This document shows, piece by piece, positions 1-9,464 of a stretch of DNA of 64,000 bases. Position 1 is the first letter of the stretch, and each line of letters begins with the position of its first letter. The DNA lies in the NCBI RefSeq assembly GCF_007997305.1, contig NZ_VORZ01000003.1, forward strand, positions 186,001 through 250,000, given 5' to 3'. Source of the stretch: Psychrobacter frigidicola (GTDB lineage Bacteria > Pseudomonadota > Gammaproteobacteria > Pseudomonadales > Moraxellaceae). The notes beneath the pieces were generated by a model, which had not been told where the DNA came from, searched no databases, and saw only the letters and a program-made list of their open reading frames with translations. Both the position numbers and the translations under genes were made by a program.

Positions 1-2
1 TT

Positions 3-245
3 GCGACTGGTTTGACTTTAGATGAATATGCAGGCCAAGATGCCAAAATACAACAGCCTGTACCCTCTGTGAACAGCACCCAGCCTGTTGATCCTAACTT
101 GCATACCAGTGCTTTAAACAGTCAGAAACAGTCAAAAACCCAGATGTATCAAGACAACACTAGCCACTCTCAAGCGCCACAAGAACAACCACAGACTAAA
201 ACAAATAGTATTCAAGATTATCTTAAACGTCAACAGAACAAGTAA
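3..245 (+). CDS. ftsZ: Cell division protein FtsZ, C-terminal fragment (5' end outside window)
   Basis: The open frame enters from the left edge; its first readable residues (ATGLTLDEY) match the end of the FtsZ globular domain. Next comes a Gln/Ser/Thr-rich disordered linker and a C-terminal peptide, IQDYLKRQQNK, which resembles the conserved FtsZ tail that binds ZipA and FtsA. FtsZ is the tubulin-like GTPase that forms the division ring. Only about 80 C-terminal residues are present, so the GTPase domain cannot be checked. The lpxC gene immediately downstream is the usual neighbour at the end of the dcw cluster, which supports the call. Confidence 0.85.
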   Translation, partial: ATGLTLDEYAGQDAKIQQPVPSVNSTQPVDPNLHTSALNSQKQSKTQMYQDNTSHSQAPQEQPQTKTNSIQDYLKRQQNK

Positions 246-304
246 CGTTAATGATACTTTTTCTGTACCTAGTGTAGTTAACTTGCAGTCATCTTAGGTA
301 GTTC

Positions 305-354
305 AATAAACGCAAAAAAGCCAGCATCTCAGTGCTGGCTTTTTTGCGTTTATT
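305..354 (+). terminator. Long perfect hairpin terminator after ftsZ
   Basis: Two perfectly complementary 22-base arms (305-326 and 333-354) enclose a 6-base loop. The right arm contains a run of six T, so the structure reads as a Rho-independent terminator closing the division cluster. The flanking A and T runs make it work equally well on either strand. Confidence 0.85.
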
Positions 355-571
355 CGCTGTAAATAATATTAGACAGTGTGTTTTTGCTTGTTATTAAGTT
401 AGATTTTTTTATTTTCTATTCAATTTAACCCGTAAAAAGTGTTTAAGCACGGTCTGTAATAAGTGTAATCAAACGAAGAAATGAGTAAATTAGTGTTTTT
501 TGACTATAGCGAATAAGGGCTAGCTAATGGTACACTATGGCAATTGTAACAAGATATGTGAGAAAGCAGTC
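355..571. other. Intergenic region upstream of lpxC
   Basis: AT-rich stretch between the ftsZ terminator and lpxC. Because the terminator separates the genes, lpxC probably has its own promoter here. I could not single out convincing -35/-10 boxes. Confidence 0.4.
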
Positions 572-1489
572 ATGAACCAACGAACTATAAACAGAGCCAT
601 AGCGATTACAGGTATTGGCTTACATAGTGGGCAGCCCGTTGACTTAGAGTTTCACCCACAGCCTGTTAATACTGGCGTTGTCTTTGAGCGCTCAGATATC
701 GCTGATTGTGCACCAATTCCTGCCAGTGCTTTTTTGGTACAGGATACTATGATGTCATCCAATTTAGTATTTGGTGGAACGCGTGTGGGTACGGTTGAGC
801 ACTTACTAAGTGCGATTGCTGGTCTTGGCGTTGATAACTTATTGATTCGTGTGTCCGCAAGCGAGATTCCTATTATGGATGGTAGCGCTGCGCCATTTGT
901 AGGCGTGTTACTACAAGCTGGATTTTGTGAACAAGACAGTCCAAAGAAGTTTTTGAAAATAGTGCGCCCGGTGCGCGTCAAGGTTGATGATAAATGGGCA
1001 GAGTTACGTCCGTACGATGGTTTTGAGCTAAATTTTGAGATTGACTTTGATCATCCTGCTTTTGATAAAGACTTTCAGCATGCACAGCTTCGCTTTTCTA
1101 CTCAAAACTTCATTGAAGAATTGAGTTCTGCCCGTACTTTTGGTTTTTTACGTGATATCGAAACATTAAGGAAAAATAATCTAGCTTTGGGTGGCAGTAT
1201 GGACAATGCTATTGTTATCGATGAAGCGAAAATTCTTAATGCGGAAGGTTTGCGGTTTGCTGATGAATTTGTTCGTCATAAAATTTTGGATGCGTTAGGC
1301 GATTTATACCTCATCGGTTATCCGATATTAGGACGTTTTAATGCCTACAAATCTGGTCATGCATTGAACAACTTATTAGTCCGTGAGATTTTATCAGATA
1401 AGAATAACTATAAATTTGTAACTTTTGATGACAATGTAACTTGTCCAATTGAATATTTACCTTTAACCTCCCTAACTGTTGAGGGATGA
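572..1489 (+). CDS. lpxC: UDP-3-O-acyl-N-acetylglucosamine deacetylase
   Basis: Zinc-dependent deacetylase catalysing the committed step of lipid A synthesis in the cytoplasm. From the ATG at 572 the protein has 305 residues, the usual length, and begins MNQRTINRAI, which lines up with the start of E. coli LpxC. An in-frame ATG at 527 would add 15 residues with no family counterpart, so 572 is preferred. The expected zinc ligands are visible as His77 (VEHLLS) and His236/Asp240 (RHKILDALGD). It follows ftsZ as in other gammaproteobacteria. In E. coli LpxC is degraded by FtsH, whose gene lies at 6.1 kb here. Confidence 0.97.
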   Translation: MNQRTINRAIAITGIGLHSGQPVDLEFHPQPVNTGVVFERSDIADCAPIPASAFLVQDTMMSSNLVFGGTRVGTVEHLLSAIAGLGVDNLLIRVSASEIPIMDGSAAPFVGVLLQAGFCEQDSPKKFLKIVRPVRVKVDDKWAELRPYDGFELNFEIDFDHPAFDKDFQHAQLRFSTQNFIEELSSARTFGFLRDIETLRKNNLALGGSMDNAIVIDEAKILNAEGLRFADEFVRHKILDALGDLYLIGYPILGRFNAYKSGHALNNLLVREILSDKNNYKFVTFDDNVTCPIEYLPLTSLTVEG

Positions 1490-1633
1490 ATACACGAACA
1501 TACACGATGTATCGCAACATTTACGTAAGATTACATAAAGACGAGAGTGGATGGATGTCATAATATCATTATCAATATTTGTATTATTATAGCCGTCTGC
1601 TTAACCGTAGTTACCACCAACGCTTCGCGCTAT

Positions 1634-1690
1634 AAAAAAACGTCTGATTCTCAAATCCATAATCTAGATTTGAGAATCAAACGTTTTTTT
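1634..1690. terminator. Bidirectional hairpin terminator between lpxC and dciA
   Basis: Arms of 24 bases (1634-1657 and 1667-1690) pair with one mismatch around a 9-base loop, flanked by A7 and T7 runs. The convergent genes lpxC and dciA can both end here. Confidence 0.85.
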
Positions 1691-1776
1691 TATTCGTGAA
1701 AGTATTAAAAAACTGTCTTGTTGGTCAGCTTACTGCTATTTTCTTTACACAATCTTACATTGTAAGGTAAGTATTT

Positions 1777-2280
1777 TTAGTCTTTTAGCAGGCGTAAAAG
1801 TGCTTCTTTGAGGTTTTTATCAGTGGTGACATGCTTTGCAGCCTGTGATATAGTCCGTTTTGTTCTTTGGCTAAGAGGCTGATTTTCATTGGCTTTGTGA
1901 GTACTTAACAAGGTTGGTAGTTGCCTAGTTAAAGGATTAGAAGCAGAGTTTTTGACTACCACGACACGTATCTGCTTGAGTTGTTGAAATGTAATAGACT
2001 GCTCCGTTAATACTTTAAGATAAGCGTTTTGTAAGTAGCGAATGTGATTTGCTGCCGTCATCGAGCTTACACTGAGGGTCAGTTGTTCAGTAGAGAGACC
2101 CACAACCCAACAGGTATCAAGTATCTCATCCGGTAGACACTCTACCAGAAGCTTTTTTATCTCATTGGTAGCTTGTGTATAAAGTTGCATATTATCAGCA
2201 AGGCTTCGAGGTAGTGCGCTACCTGCAAAAGCCTGATGATCAATAAGCTGAGCGAGCCGATTAGGCTGTTTTTTTGACAT
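1777..2280 (-). CDS. dciA: DciA-family (DUF721) replicative helicase loader
   Basis: A 167-residue protein with the DUF721 pattern: a central block LSTEQLTLSVSSMTAANHI followed by a beta segment around IRVVVV. DciA is the ancestral bacterial helicase operator that helps load DnaB at the origin in species lacking DnaC. It faces lpxC convergently; a DUF721 gene beside lpxC is also found in Pseudomonas. Family assignment is by pattern; the helicase-loader role is established for characterised homologues and inferred here. The N-terminal LAQLI region and the basic tail are typical. Confidence 0.8.
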   Translation of the reverse strand: MSKKQPNRLAQLIDHQAFAGSALPRSLADNMQLYTQATNEIKKLLVECLPDEILDTCWVVGLSTEQLTLSVSSMTAANHIRYLQNAYLKVLTEQSITFQQLKQIRVVVVKNSASNPLTRQLPTLLSTHKANENQPLSQRTKRTISQAAKHVTTDKNLKEALLRLLKD

Positions 2281-2444
2281 TGTAATTACTCATCTAATAG
2301 GTGATGTTAAAGCAAATAGATTTAAAACGCACACTGTTAACCTTAGAATTTTATCATGTTTGTCTGATAACTATATTCTCTAAATTAATTGCTGCTTTGT
2401 CATGGATGACGAGCAATCTTGCATTAACAATAGGTAGTAAATTT

Positions 2445-3152
2445 ATGAAAAAGGCTTTATTAATATTGTCAGTATTGGGTATGGGTGTGGCACAAACGAG
2501 TGGTGCCGCTGTAAATACCATCTCAAATAGTACACTGACTTATACCAGAGCAAATATCTCTAATTCCTACGGTTCTTCGCAAAATAGGTACAGCACTAAC
2601 AATGGTGGGGTGCACGTCTCTAACAATAGTGAAATCACCCGCGCTATTAATGTTCTTAAACAAAAAGGTACTGAGCTCGATTCTTTGTCTCGTCGTTTAT
2701 ACTCTGAAAAACAACAGCAGTTTAGATCAGTTTTAGATCATAATTCAGCTCCAGCTGTCGCAGCTGCTCGTGCCTCAAGAGTAGCATTGTCTAGAAGCTC
2801 TGGTCGTTGTGCGCGTTATGTACGCCAAGCGCTACAATCTGCCGGTTACGAATTCACGCCTAATCCTTCAGCTTACCAGTATGCGACTCGCGGTACACTT
2901 GCTAATGCAGGCTTTAGCAAAATCAGCAATAATATGCCTATACAAGTCGGTGATGTGGTTGTCTATGATCGCAGCTCAAAACATCCGCATGGTCATATCC
3001 AAATCTTTGATGGTGCAGCCTGGGTGTCTGACTTCCGTCAAAACAGCATTAGTCCATATGGTGGTAGCTACAGCTATACCACGTGGCGCGATTCACAATA
3101 CATAGACGACGCATCGAACCGTGGCATTTATCTTGCTATGGCTGATAAATAG
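2445..3152 (+). CDS. Secreted CHAP-domain protein, putative peptidoglycan amidase/endopeptidase
   Basis: Translation from the ATG at 2445 gives 235 residues starting MKKALLILSVLGMGVAQTSG, a signal peptide with likely cleavage near Ala22. The frame is open back to 2301, but that extension hides the signal peptide and is unlikely. A Ser/Asn-rich segment follows, then a C-terminal CHAP (NlpC/P60-fold) domain with the catalytic Cys at about residue 122 (GRCARYVRQAL) and His at about 184 (PHGHIQIF), and the typical GDVVVYD strand. CHAP domains cleave peptidoglycan amide bonds, so a periplasmic or secreted cell-wall hydrolase is inferred. It stands alone with its own terminator. Confidence 0.75.
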   Translation: MKKALLILSVLGMGVAQTSGAAVNTISNSTLTYTRANISNSYGSSQNRYSTNNGGVHVSNNSEITRAINVLKQKGTELDSLSRRLYSEKQQQFRSVLDHNSAPAVAAARASRVALSRSSGRCARYVRQALQSAGYEFTPNPSAYQYATRGTLANAGFSKISNNMPIQVGDVVVYDRSSKHPHGHIQIFDGAAWVSDFRQNSISPYGGSYSYTTWRDSQYIDDASNRGIYLAMADK

Positions 3153-3214
3153 TGTCTGATAGGCATAGTATTTAATAAAGTAGGGTATTTTTAATAAGCT
3201 CCCCGCTGTCTCCT

Positions 3215-3253
3215 AGCTCAGCAATGGTCTTAACGACGTTGCTGAGCTTTTTT
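3215..3253 (+). terminator. Rho-independent terminator after the CHAP gene
   Basis: Ten-base arms AGCTCAGCAA (3215-3224) and TTGCTGAGCT (3239-3248) followed by a T run. Confidence 0.85.
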
Positions 3254-3336
3254 ATGCCAGTTTTGTGGTTTCAAGTTTTGATATTTATAGATGAAGGTTA
3301 CTGATTACTATTTTTAAAAATGCTGCGAGATGACAT

Positions 3337-4143
3337 CTATTCCGAGAGTGCTGCTTTATAATCAAAGAGAGGCCAGTAAGAATGGTTATGGAAGTCGGGC
3401 GGAGAGGCATGGGCGGAGGCAAAATATAAAACAGTATCACTGAGTCGCAAAATGACACAGGGATGTAGCTTTTCGATACAGGCACTATTAGAAAAGCTAT
3501 CATTAGAGATGTAAGAAGGCAGTTGGTTTAAGGGAACACCAAAACTGCGCTGGTAAAAATGGCGTGGTTTAAATGAACAAGCTGTCAAATTGTTAATGAC
3601 CGTTGTCAATTTATTATTTGGTAGAAGCTTTGACACCCGAATGTTTTGTGGTTTTGTTGGTTCGGTAGACCAATTGATATGAGCTTGTGACTTTTTATCT
3701 GTTTTTAGTTTTCCATCTTTATGTAATAAAGGGGTTGGCGGAAGAGTGGGCGGGGTACGATAATTTTCAAAGTAATAAAGGGCGTAACGACCATTTGGAC
3801 TGGCATTAATTTCGATATAGCTTTTCGCTTCGTTAGTTTTCTTTACCTCATCAAGAACTAAATTGCTGCCTGCTATAAAACACTCAAGACAGGTCTGCTC
3901 CCATAAATAGTCAGTAAAGCTGACCTGTGCCTGCTCCCAAGCTGGCCAGCTCAATTGCGTAGCTAAATCCGCATTAGGTAATTGGATACTATAGGTGAGC
4001 CATAGCTGCGGATCTGGCTGCTGAATAATCGAAGCACTAACCTTGACGTGAATATGTTGTAGTTGTTCGGGCGTTACGCCCAGCTGCTGCGCGTCGACAG
4101 CTAGAGTATCAGTCGCTAAACGTAGATTGAAAATTTGACTCAT
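3337..4143 (-). CDS. DOMON-like domain-containing protein
   Basis: 268 residues. The central pattern DYLWEQTCLECFI, then YIEINASPNGRYALYYF and YR, matches the DOMON-like conserved family found in many proteobacteria and cyanobacteria, a beta-sandwich fold of unknown function thought to bind sugar or haem-like ligands. No signal peptide is evident, so it is probably cytoplasmic. It lies downstream of yhbY on the same strand but behind a terminator, so it is likely transcribed separately. Confidence 0.65.
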   Translation of the reverse strand: MSQIFNLRLATDTLAVDAQQLGVTPEQLQHIHVKVSASIIQQPDPQLWLTYSIQLPNADLATQLSWPAWEQAQVSFTDYLWEQTCLECFIAGSNLVLDEVKKTNEAKSYIEINASPNGRYALYYFENYRTPPTLPPTPLLHKDGKLKTDKKSQAHINWSTEPTKPQNIRVSKLLPNNKLTTVINNLTACSFKPRHFYQRSFGVPLNQLPSYISNDSFSNSACIEKLHPCVILRLSDTVLYFASAHASPPDFHNHSYWPLFDYKAALSE

Positions 4144-4233
4144 GGGGCGGCTTTGTAATTAGTAGTGGTTTATAACTCATAATGTTAGAAAACTGTCAAA
4201 ATATTTCAATATTCAAAACTTGGATAATATAAA

Positions 4234-4260
4234 AGCCGCGAGCACTCATGCGACGCGGCT
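4234..4260 (-). terminator. Terminator after yhbY
   Basis: GC-rich 7-base arms (4234-4240 and 4254-4260). On the minus strand the second arm runs into TTTTATATT, ending yhbY transcription before the DOMON-like gene. Confidence 0.75.
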
Positions 4261-4321
4261 TATATACTTTGCAATGGCAATGGTAATTACACATTGCATT
4301 GCTCAAACTAATACATGCAAG

Positions 4322-4633
4322 CTACTGGGCGTGACGTGCTAAATTCGACAGCTTTGGATTGGCATTAGGGTTTTGGCGCAGCAATAATACCATACGGCCA
4401 ATCGTATGAATTACATAAGCATTGGCTGTGGTGGCAAGCTCGGTGCTGACCACATCACGGTCATGCTTGCTACCGGCTGGTAATTTTACCTTGATCAATT
4501 CGTGATCTGATAGAGCACGGTTAATTTCTTCAGTAATGGCAGGCGTAATCCCATTATTGCCAAGCATGACAATAGGTTTGAGCTCATGACCAATACCTTT
4601 TAGGCGTTTAATCGTAGCGTTATCAAGTTCCAT
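4322..4633 (-). CDS. yhbY: YhbY family RNA-binding protein (CRM domain)
   Basis: 103 residues forming a single CRM domain; the GxxG-type loop is visible as MLGNNGIT, preceded by KRLKGIGHELKPIV. YhbY associates with pre-50S ribosomal particles and is thought to help large-subunit assembly. It is divergent from rlmE, as in E. coli and most gammaproteobacteria, and rlmE methylates the same subunit. Confidence 0.93.
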   Translation of the reverse strand: MELDNATIKRLKGIGHELKPIVMLGNNGITPAITEEINRALSDHELIKVKLPAGSKHDRDVVSTELATTANAYVIHTIGRMVLLLRQNPNANPKLSNLARHAQ

Positions 4634-5068
4634 AAAATTCCTAAGCGTTGGTAAATATAAAAGTCAGGGTTAATAATTGTATCATCATAAATAATGTTAA
4701 CATCATGATAATAGTGATTAAGATGAGCATTATTTAAAAATAGACTACAATATCATTTAAAAATCTAATAATCATTATAAATAATCTACGTCTATCTCGC
4801 ATGAAATCATCGGGATTTCGCACGATTTTACGTGATGGAAATGTTAAACTGACTGTCTTGCAGCATTATAAACACTACTGACTTATAAAGCTGCTAAATC
4901 CTTTGTGTTGAAGTCAATTTAGGTTACCGTCTTGTAGTTTCCATCTTTAACCGCATATATCAATCAAACCCTATTTTATAGATTATTTAATGTTTAGCTT
5001 AATTATTAAATAGTTAAGCATAGATATATTGCACATTGAGATATCAGTTAATAGTAGGAGCAGTTACT
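4634..5068. other. Divergent intergenic region yhbY / rlmE
   Basis: About 435 bp, strongly AT-rich. It must hold the divergent promoters of yhbY and rlmE. I saw no convincing additional gene, RNA or operator. Confidence 0.4.
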
Positions 5069-5701
5069 TTGGCCACGCGTATTAAAAATAAAAATCTGTC
5101 AAAAAGTAGTAGTGCCTGGATGAAAGAGCATCTTGACGACTATTACGTAAAGCAAGCCCAAAAAGAGGGCTATCGTGCACGTGCCGCTTTTAAGTTGCTT
5201 GAGATTAATGATAGAACAAAGCTGATTAGTAAAGGCATGACGGTGGTTGATTTAGGCAGTACGCCTGGCAGTTGGTCACAAGTAGCAGGTAAATTGGTCG
5301 GTGAGACTGGAACTTTAATTGCTTCTGATATTTTACCGATGGATAATTTGGAAAATGTCACTTTTATTCAAGGTGATTTTCGCGAAGCTGAAATTTTTGA
5401 TAAAATTATGGCTGAAGTCGGAGAGCAACAAGTAGATGTAGTATTGTCTGATATGGCGCCTAATACTTCAGGTAATAGTGGTGTGGATCAGCCAAGAATG
5501 ATGGACTTGTGTGAGCTTGCAATAGACTTTGCTTTAGAGAATTTACCAGAAGGTGGTGCTCTGATTATGAAAGTATTTGAAGGCGCAGGGGCACAAGACT
5601 TGCGTAAGCAGATGCAATCAAAGTTCAGTAAAATTCGTAGTATTAAACCTGCTGCTTCACGCCCTCGTTCAAAAGAGATATTTTGGATAGCGATTAAATA
5701 G
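5069..5701 (+). CDS. rlmE: 23S rRNA (uridine-2'-O)-methyltransferase RlmE (FtsJ/RrmJ)
   Basis: SAM-dependent methyltransferase that modifies U2552 in the A-loop of 23S rRNA on the 50S subunit. The chosen start is TTG at 5069, with AGGAG about 8 bases upstream, giving 210 residues (E. coli 209); an upstream TTG at 5036 has no ribosome site. The SAM motif VVDLGSTPGSWSQ, the LSDMAPNTSG motif and the catalytic Lys in MKVFEG are all present, as is the terminal SKEIFWIA. The rlmE-ftsH order is conserved with E. coli, although 360 bp separate the genes here. Confidence 0.95.
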   Translation: MATRIKNKNLSKSSSAWMKEHLDDYYVKQAQKEGYRARAAFKLLEINDRTKLISKGMTVVDLGSTPGSWSQVAGKLVGETGTLIASDILPMDNLENVTFIQGDFREAEIFDKIMAEVGEQQVDVVLSDMAPNTSGNSGVDQPRMMDLCELAIDFALENLPEGGALIMKVFEGAGAQDLRKQMQSKFSKIRSIKPAASRPRSKEIFWIAIK

Positions 5702-6050
5702 AAGATAGTTCCTATAAATCGTCGGTATTTTCTATACATTATGTAGATAATAACCTTCAGTATAATTTACAGAAGATGGACGTGTGAATAATTGAAAACT
5801 GCTACAATTGTTAACTGAATAAATTCAGATTCTGCTTGAATTTTTCAAGTGAAAACCAAATATAATGGTATATTAACTTTGTTTTAGGCACTTTTTTTAA
5901 GAAATTGTTTTGAGCAAAGCCGTTTAAAAGTAAGACACTTATTGTCGCAATTTTTTATCTTTAGATAATTGAATAAGATAAAACTTTAGCAGACAAGGAT
6001 GATTACTTTGAAAACGTCACGTGTTTAGTAAACACACCAATAAGTAAGGG
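5702..6050 (+). other. Intergenic region upstream of ftsH
   Basis: About 350 AT-rich bases. It contains a small CTTGAA/TTCAAG inverted repeat (5835-5849) and a good -10-like hexamer at 5861. The length suggests ftsH has its own promoter rather than relying on read-through from rlmE. Confidence 0.4.
5836..5866 (+). promoter_or_regulatory. Candidate sigma-70 promoter for ftsH
   Basis: TTGAAT at 5836-5841 and TATAAT at 5861-5866 with a 19-base spacer, longer than the optimal 17. The preceding CTTGAA resembles a sigma-32 -35 box but no CCCCAT-like -10 follows, so a heat-shock promoter is not supported. Confidence 0.35.
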
Positions 6051-6062
6051 ATGGGAAAACTT

Positions 6063-7955
6063 GTGAGCGACATGGTAAAAAATACCTTATTGTGGCTGGT
6101 GGTAATCGGCGTTTTGGTACTGGTGTTTAGCGGCTTTGATCAATCGTCTGAGCCGGACAGCCTTAACTACTCTGAATTTGTGACCGCAGTGTCCGAAAAT
6201 CAAGTAGCCAGTGTTGAAATTGACGGCGAGCAAATCACCGGCGAGAAGAAAAATGGCTCATCATTTGAGACTATTAGACCCGCAGTAGCTGATGAGCAGC
6301 TACTGCCGCTACTGCGTGAGAACAAAGTCGATATCCAGGGGACTGCGCCAAAACGTCAAAGCGTAATGATGCAGCTGCTAATTGCAAGCTTCCCAATCTT
6401 ACTGATCATTGGTTTGTTTTTGTTCTTTATGCGCAGGATGCAAGGTGGCGTTGGTGGTAAAGGCGGCAGTCCGATGAGCTTTGGTAAGTCAAAAGCAAAA
6501 ATGCTTACTGAGGATCAAATCAACGTCAGCTTTGAGGATGTCGCTGGTTGTGAAGAGGCGAAAGAAGAAGTGGTAGAAGTGGTCGAGTTCTTACGTGAGC
6601 CAGATAGGTTTACTAAGCTTGGCGCGACTATTCCACGTGGTATCTTGATGGTAGGGCCACCAGGTACTGGTAAGACTTTATTAGCAAGAGCCATTGCTGG
6701 CGAAGCTAAAGTGCCGTTCTTCTCAATCTCAGGTTCTGATTTTGTTGAGATGTTCGTGGGTGTCGGTGCCTCACGGGTACGTGATATGTTCGAACAAGCT
6801 AAGAAAAGTGCACCTTGTATTATCTTCATCGATGAAATTGATGCGGTCGGTCGCCATCGTGGCTCTGGTACGGGCGGTGGCAATGATGAGCGTGAGCAAA
6901 CCTTGAACCAACTACTGGTCGAAATGGATGGTTTTGAAGGTAATGAAGGCGTTATTGTCATTGCTGCGACCAACCGTGCTGACGTTCTGGATAAAGCACT
7001 ACTACGTCCCGGTCGTTTTGACCGTCAGGTACAAGTGGGTTTGCCAGATATCAAAGGCCGCGAACAAATTTTAAAAGTGCATTTGCGTAAATTGCCGAAT
7101 ACCACTGGTGTTGATGCCAACTCACTGGCGCGTGGTACGCCTGGCTTTAGTGGTGCACAGTTGGCCAACCTTGTTAACGAAGCGGCTTTATTTGCAGCTC
7201 GTCGTAACAAACGTAGTGTCGATATGAATGACTTTGAAGACGCAAAAGACAAGCTATATATGGGTCCTGAGCGTAAATCAATGGTGATTCGTGAAGAAGA
7301 GCGCCGTGCAACTGCTTATCATGAATCAGGTCATGCGTTAGTCGCTGAGCTGTTACCCGGTACAGATCCAGTTCATAAAGTCACTATTATGCCACGTGGA
7401 TTTGCCCTTGGTGTAACGTGGCAGCTGCCTGAGCATGATCAGACTAGTCTTTATAAGTCTAAAATGCTGAGTGATATTGCTATTTTGTTTGGTGGTCGAA
7501 TAGCTGAAGAAGTGTTTATCAATCAGATGTCAACAGGAGCATCTAACGACTTTGAACGGGCTACCAAAATGGCACGGGCTATGGTCACTAAATACGGTAT
7601 GTCAGATGCGCTCGGCATCATGGTGTATGAAGATGATGAGAATTCACAAGGCTACTTTGGTGGTACTCGTGCTATTTCAGAAGCAACGCAGCAAAAGGTT
7701 GATGAAGAAGTACGTAGAATGCTAGAGGAGCAGTATGATATCGCGCGCGAGTTGATTGAAGGTAATCAAGATAAAATGCATGCGATGGTCGATGCCTTGA
7801 TGAAATGGGAAACAATTGACCGAGATCAGTTGCAAGATATACTAGCGGGTGAAGCGCCTCGTCCACCGAGAGTTTACCAACATACTGAAGTAAACTTATC
7901 GAAAGATAATATGAAAGCTACAGGTTCGACACCGCCTCCTTTACCAGCGATGTAA
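6063..7955 (+). CDS. ftsH: ATP-dependent zinc metalloprotease FtsH
   Basis: Membrane-anchored AAA+ protease that degrades damaged membrane proteins and, in E. coli, LpxC and sigma-32. Two N-terminal membrane segments ([17 protein letters not shown] and [21 protein letters not shown]) flank a periplasmic domain. Then come Walker A GPPGTGKT, Walker [12 protein letters not shown], the second region of homology, and the zinc site HESGH near residue 420. The start is uncertain: ATG 6051, GTG 6063 and ATG 6072 are in frame. E. coli FtsH aligns best with 6072 (MVKNTLLWL), while AAGGGA is best spaced for GTG 6063. The C-terminal tail is Pro-rich. Confidence 0.97.
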   Translation: MSDMVKNTLLWLVVIGVLVLVFSGFDQSSEPDSLNYSEFVTAVSENQVASVEIDGEQITGEKKNGSSFETIRPAVADEQLLPLLRENKVDIQGTAPKRQSVMMQLLIASFPILLIIGLFLFFMRRMQGGVGGKGGSPMSFGKSKAKMLTEDQINVSFEDVAGCEEAKEEVVEVVEFLREPDRFTKLGATIPRGILMVGPPGTGKTLLARAIAGEAKVPFFSISGSDFVEMFVGVGASRVRDMFEQAKKSAPCIIFIDEIDAVGRHRGSGTGGGNDEREQTLNQLLVEMDGFEGNEGVIVIAATNRADVLDKALLRPGRFDRQVQVGLPDIKGREQILKVHLRKLPNTTGVDANSLARGTPGFSGAQLANLVNEAALFAARRNKRSVDMNDFEDAKDKLYMGPERKSMVIREEERRATAYHESGHALVAELLPGTDPVHKVTIMPRGFALGVTWQLPEHDQTSLYKSKMLSDIAILFGGRIAEEVFINQMSTGASNDFERATKMARAMVTKYGMSDALGIMVYEDDENSQGYFGGTRAISEATQQKVDEEVRRMLEEQYDIARELIEGNQDKMHAMVDALMKWETIDRDQLQDILAGEAPRPPRVYQHTEVNLSKDNMKATGSTPPPLPAM

Positions 7956-7980
7956 CGTCAAAAAAATATCATAATTGATA

Positions 7981-8013
7981 AAAAAGCCCTTTTCAATAAA
8001 AGGGCTTTTTTAT
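7981..8013 (+). terminator. Terminator after ftsH
   Basis: AAAAAGCCCTTTT pairs with AAAAGGGCTTTTT around a short CAAT loop, followed by further T. It separates ftsH from folP. Confidence 0.85.
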
Positions 8014-8115
8014 GGTCACTGTTTCAACCTAGTATAAGTTTAGGCTGGCATAAGGTTTGCTGGTATGATGGGCTTAAGCATGTATTTATAAAAATTTATT
8101 CACCATGGATTTGCT

Positions 8116-9024
8116 ATGTCATTGTTCCATCCGTTACCTGCCTATAGCGTTACCAGTCGAGGTAAAGTGTTAGATTTATCACAGCCCCATATTATGGGTA
8201 TTTTAAATGTGACGCCAGATTCGTTTTCTGATGGGGGACAGTTTAATGCGATTGATACAGCTATAGCGCATTGTCAGAAAATGGTAAACGCAGGCGCTAC
8301 TATTATTGATATTGGTGGTGAGTCTACCCGTCCGAATGCTGATACTGTCGCTACTAGCGAAGAGGTTCAGCGTGTTGTACCAATAGTGAAAGCGATCCGA
8401 GAGCAGTATGGTGATGCAATTTGGTTATCGATTGATACTAGCAATCCTATAGTTATACAGGCTGCATTTGCAGCAGGCGCTGATATTTGGAATGATGTAC
8501 GGGCACTTAAACGTGATGGTGCGGCAGCAATGGCTACCAAGCTTGATATACCAGTGATGCTGATGCACATGCGTGGTGAGCCAACCTCCATGAATAGTTT
8601 GGCGCAGTATGACGACATTATCAGTGAAGTAAGCGCAGAATTAAAAGCTCGTATTGATGAGGTAATAAGAGTTGGTGTTAAACGTGAAAAAATTATTATT
8701 GATCCTGGATTTGGCTTTGCTAAAAATTATGAGCATCATTGTGCCTTATTAACCCAGCTCAAGAGCTTGCAAGTGCTTGGCTTACCAATGATGTTTGGTA
8801 TCTCGCGCAAACGCTTTTTATCAGAAGTGCTCACAAGAAGTGGTGTCCCAGAAGTTACAGAAACTCGAGCATCAGAACGAGACGCTGCTGGTACTGCTGC
8901 TGGAATTTTTGCCTTACAGCAAGGCGCTAGTATTATTCGTACCCATAATGTGGCAATGATGCAGCAAGCAGGAGCGTTGTGGAGCCAGCTGTCTGATTAT
9001 AATAAGCAAAATACTAATAACTAA
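8116..9024 (+). CDS. folP: Dihydropteroate synthase
   Basis: Condenses 6-hydroxymethyl-7,8-dihydropterin diphosphate with p-aminobenzoate in folate synthesis; it is the sulfonamide target. The 302-residue TIM barrel shows the pterin/pABA loops NVTPDSFSDGG (from residue 31) and GGESTRPNA, then DIWNDV, MLMHMRG and DPGFGFAKN. The order ftsH-folP is as in E. coli, but glmM does not follow here. Confidence 0.97.
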   Translation: MSLFHPLPAYSVTSRGKVLDLSQPHIMGILNVTPDSFSDGGQFNAIDTAIAHCQKMVNAGATIIDIGGESTRPNADTVATSEEVQRVVPIVKAIREQYGDAIWLSIDTSNPIVIQAAFAAGADIWNDVRALKRDGAAAMATKLDIPVMLMHMRGEPTSMNSLAQYDDIISEVSAELKARIDEVIRVGVKREKIIIDPGFGFAKNYEHHCALLTQLKSLQVLGLPMMFGISRKRFLSEVLTRSGVPEVTETRASERDAAGTAAGIFALQQGASIIRTHNVAMMQQAGALWSQLSDYNKQNTNN

Positions 9025-9092
9025 TACTGTTGTGTAGCACGGCCACTCTATATTCTAGTTTAAATATAATATTAAATAATGAGACTAACTTT

Positions 9093-9386
9093 ATGACATC
9101 AAATAACTTAGATATACAAAGTCAGCCAGAGCCTACTAATGAGCAGCGGCGTATTATTTATCAAGCGCGGCGTGGGCTGAAAGAATTAGATTTTTATATC
9201 GATCCTTATGTGAAAGAGCTATATTTAACTGCAACGGCTGCTGAGCAAGAAACCTTTGCACAAATGCTTACTCATGAAGATCCAGACTTGTTAGATTACT
9301 TTACCAATCAGAGCCAACCTGAAGATGATGCAATTTGGACATTGGTCAATAAAATTAAAACCTGGCGTCATGCAAAAGATCTTTAG
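9093..9386 (+). CDS. sdhE: FAD assembly factor SdhE (CptB/YgfY)
   Basis: Small helical protein that promotes covalent flavinylation of succinate dehydrogenase SdhA. The diagnostic RGxxELD motif is seen as RRGLKELDFYIDPYV. An ATG at 9093 gives 97 residues. The frame opens at 9030, but the first 21 codons do not resemble the family and are rejected as a start. It is followed by a ygfX-like gene, the common sdhE-ygfX pairing. Confidence 0.9.
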   Translation: MTSNNLDIQSQPEPTNEQRRIIYQARRGLKELDFYIDPYVKELYLTATAAEQETFAQMLTHEDPDLLDYFTNQSQPEDDAIWTLVNKIKTWRHAKDL

Positions 9387-9464
9387 TGGTCATCAGAATT
9401 GTCGATATAACTGATCAATTAGGCGAACTCAGCTCTTTAGAACAAGTATTATGGTGATCAAAAG

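Noticed and set aside
527..571. Upstream ATG for lpxC
   Set aside because: The 15 extra residues are not found in LpxC, whereas ATG 572 restores the family N-terminus.
2301..2444. Long N-terminal extension of the CHAP gene
   Set aside because: It would bury the evident signal peptide beginning at 2445.
5835..5849. Sigma-32 promoter for ftsH
   Set aside because: The CTTGAA box is not followed by a CCCCAT-like -10 at suitable distance; only a sigma-70-like TATAAT is seen.
6515..6973. Long minus-strand frame opposite ftsH
   Set aside because: It is the antisense shadow of a strongly conserved gene; its translation is low-complexity and matches nothing.
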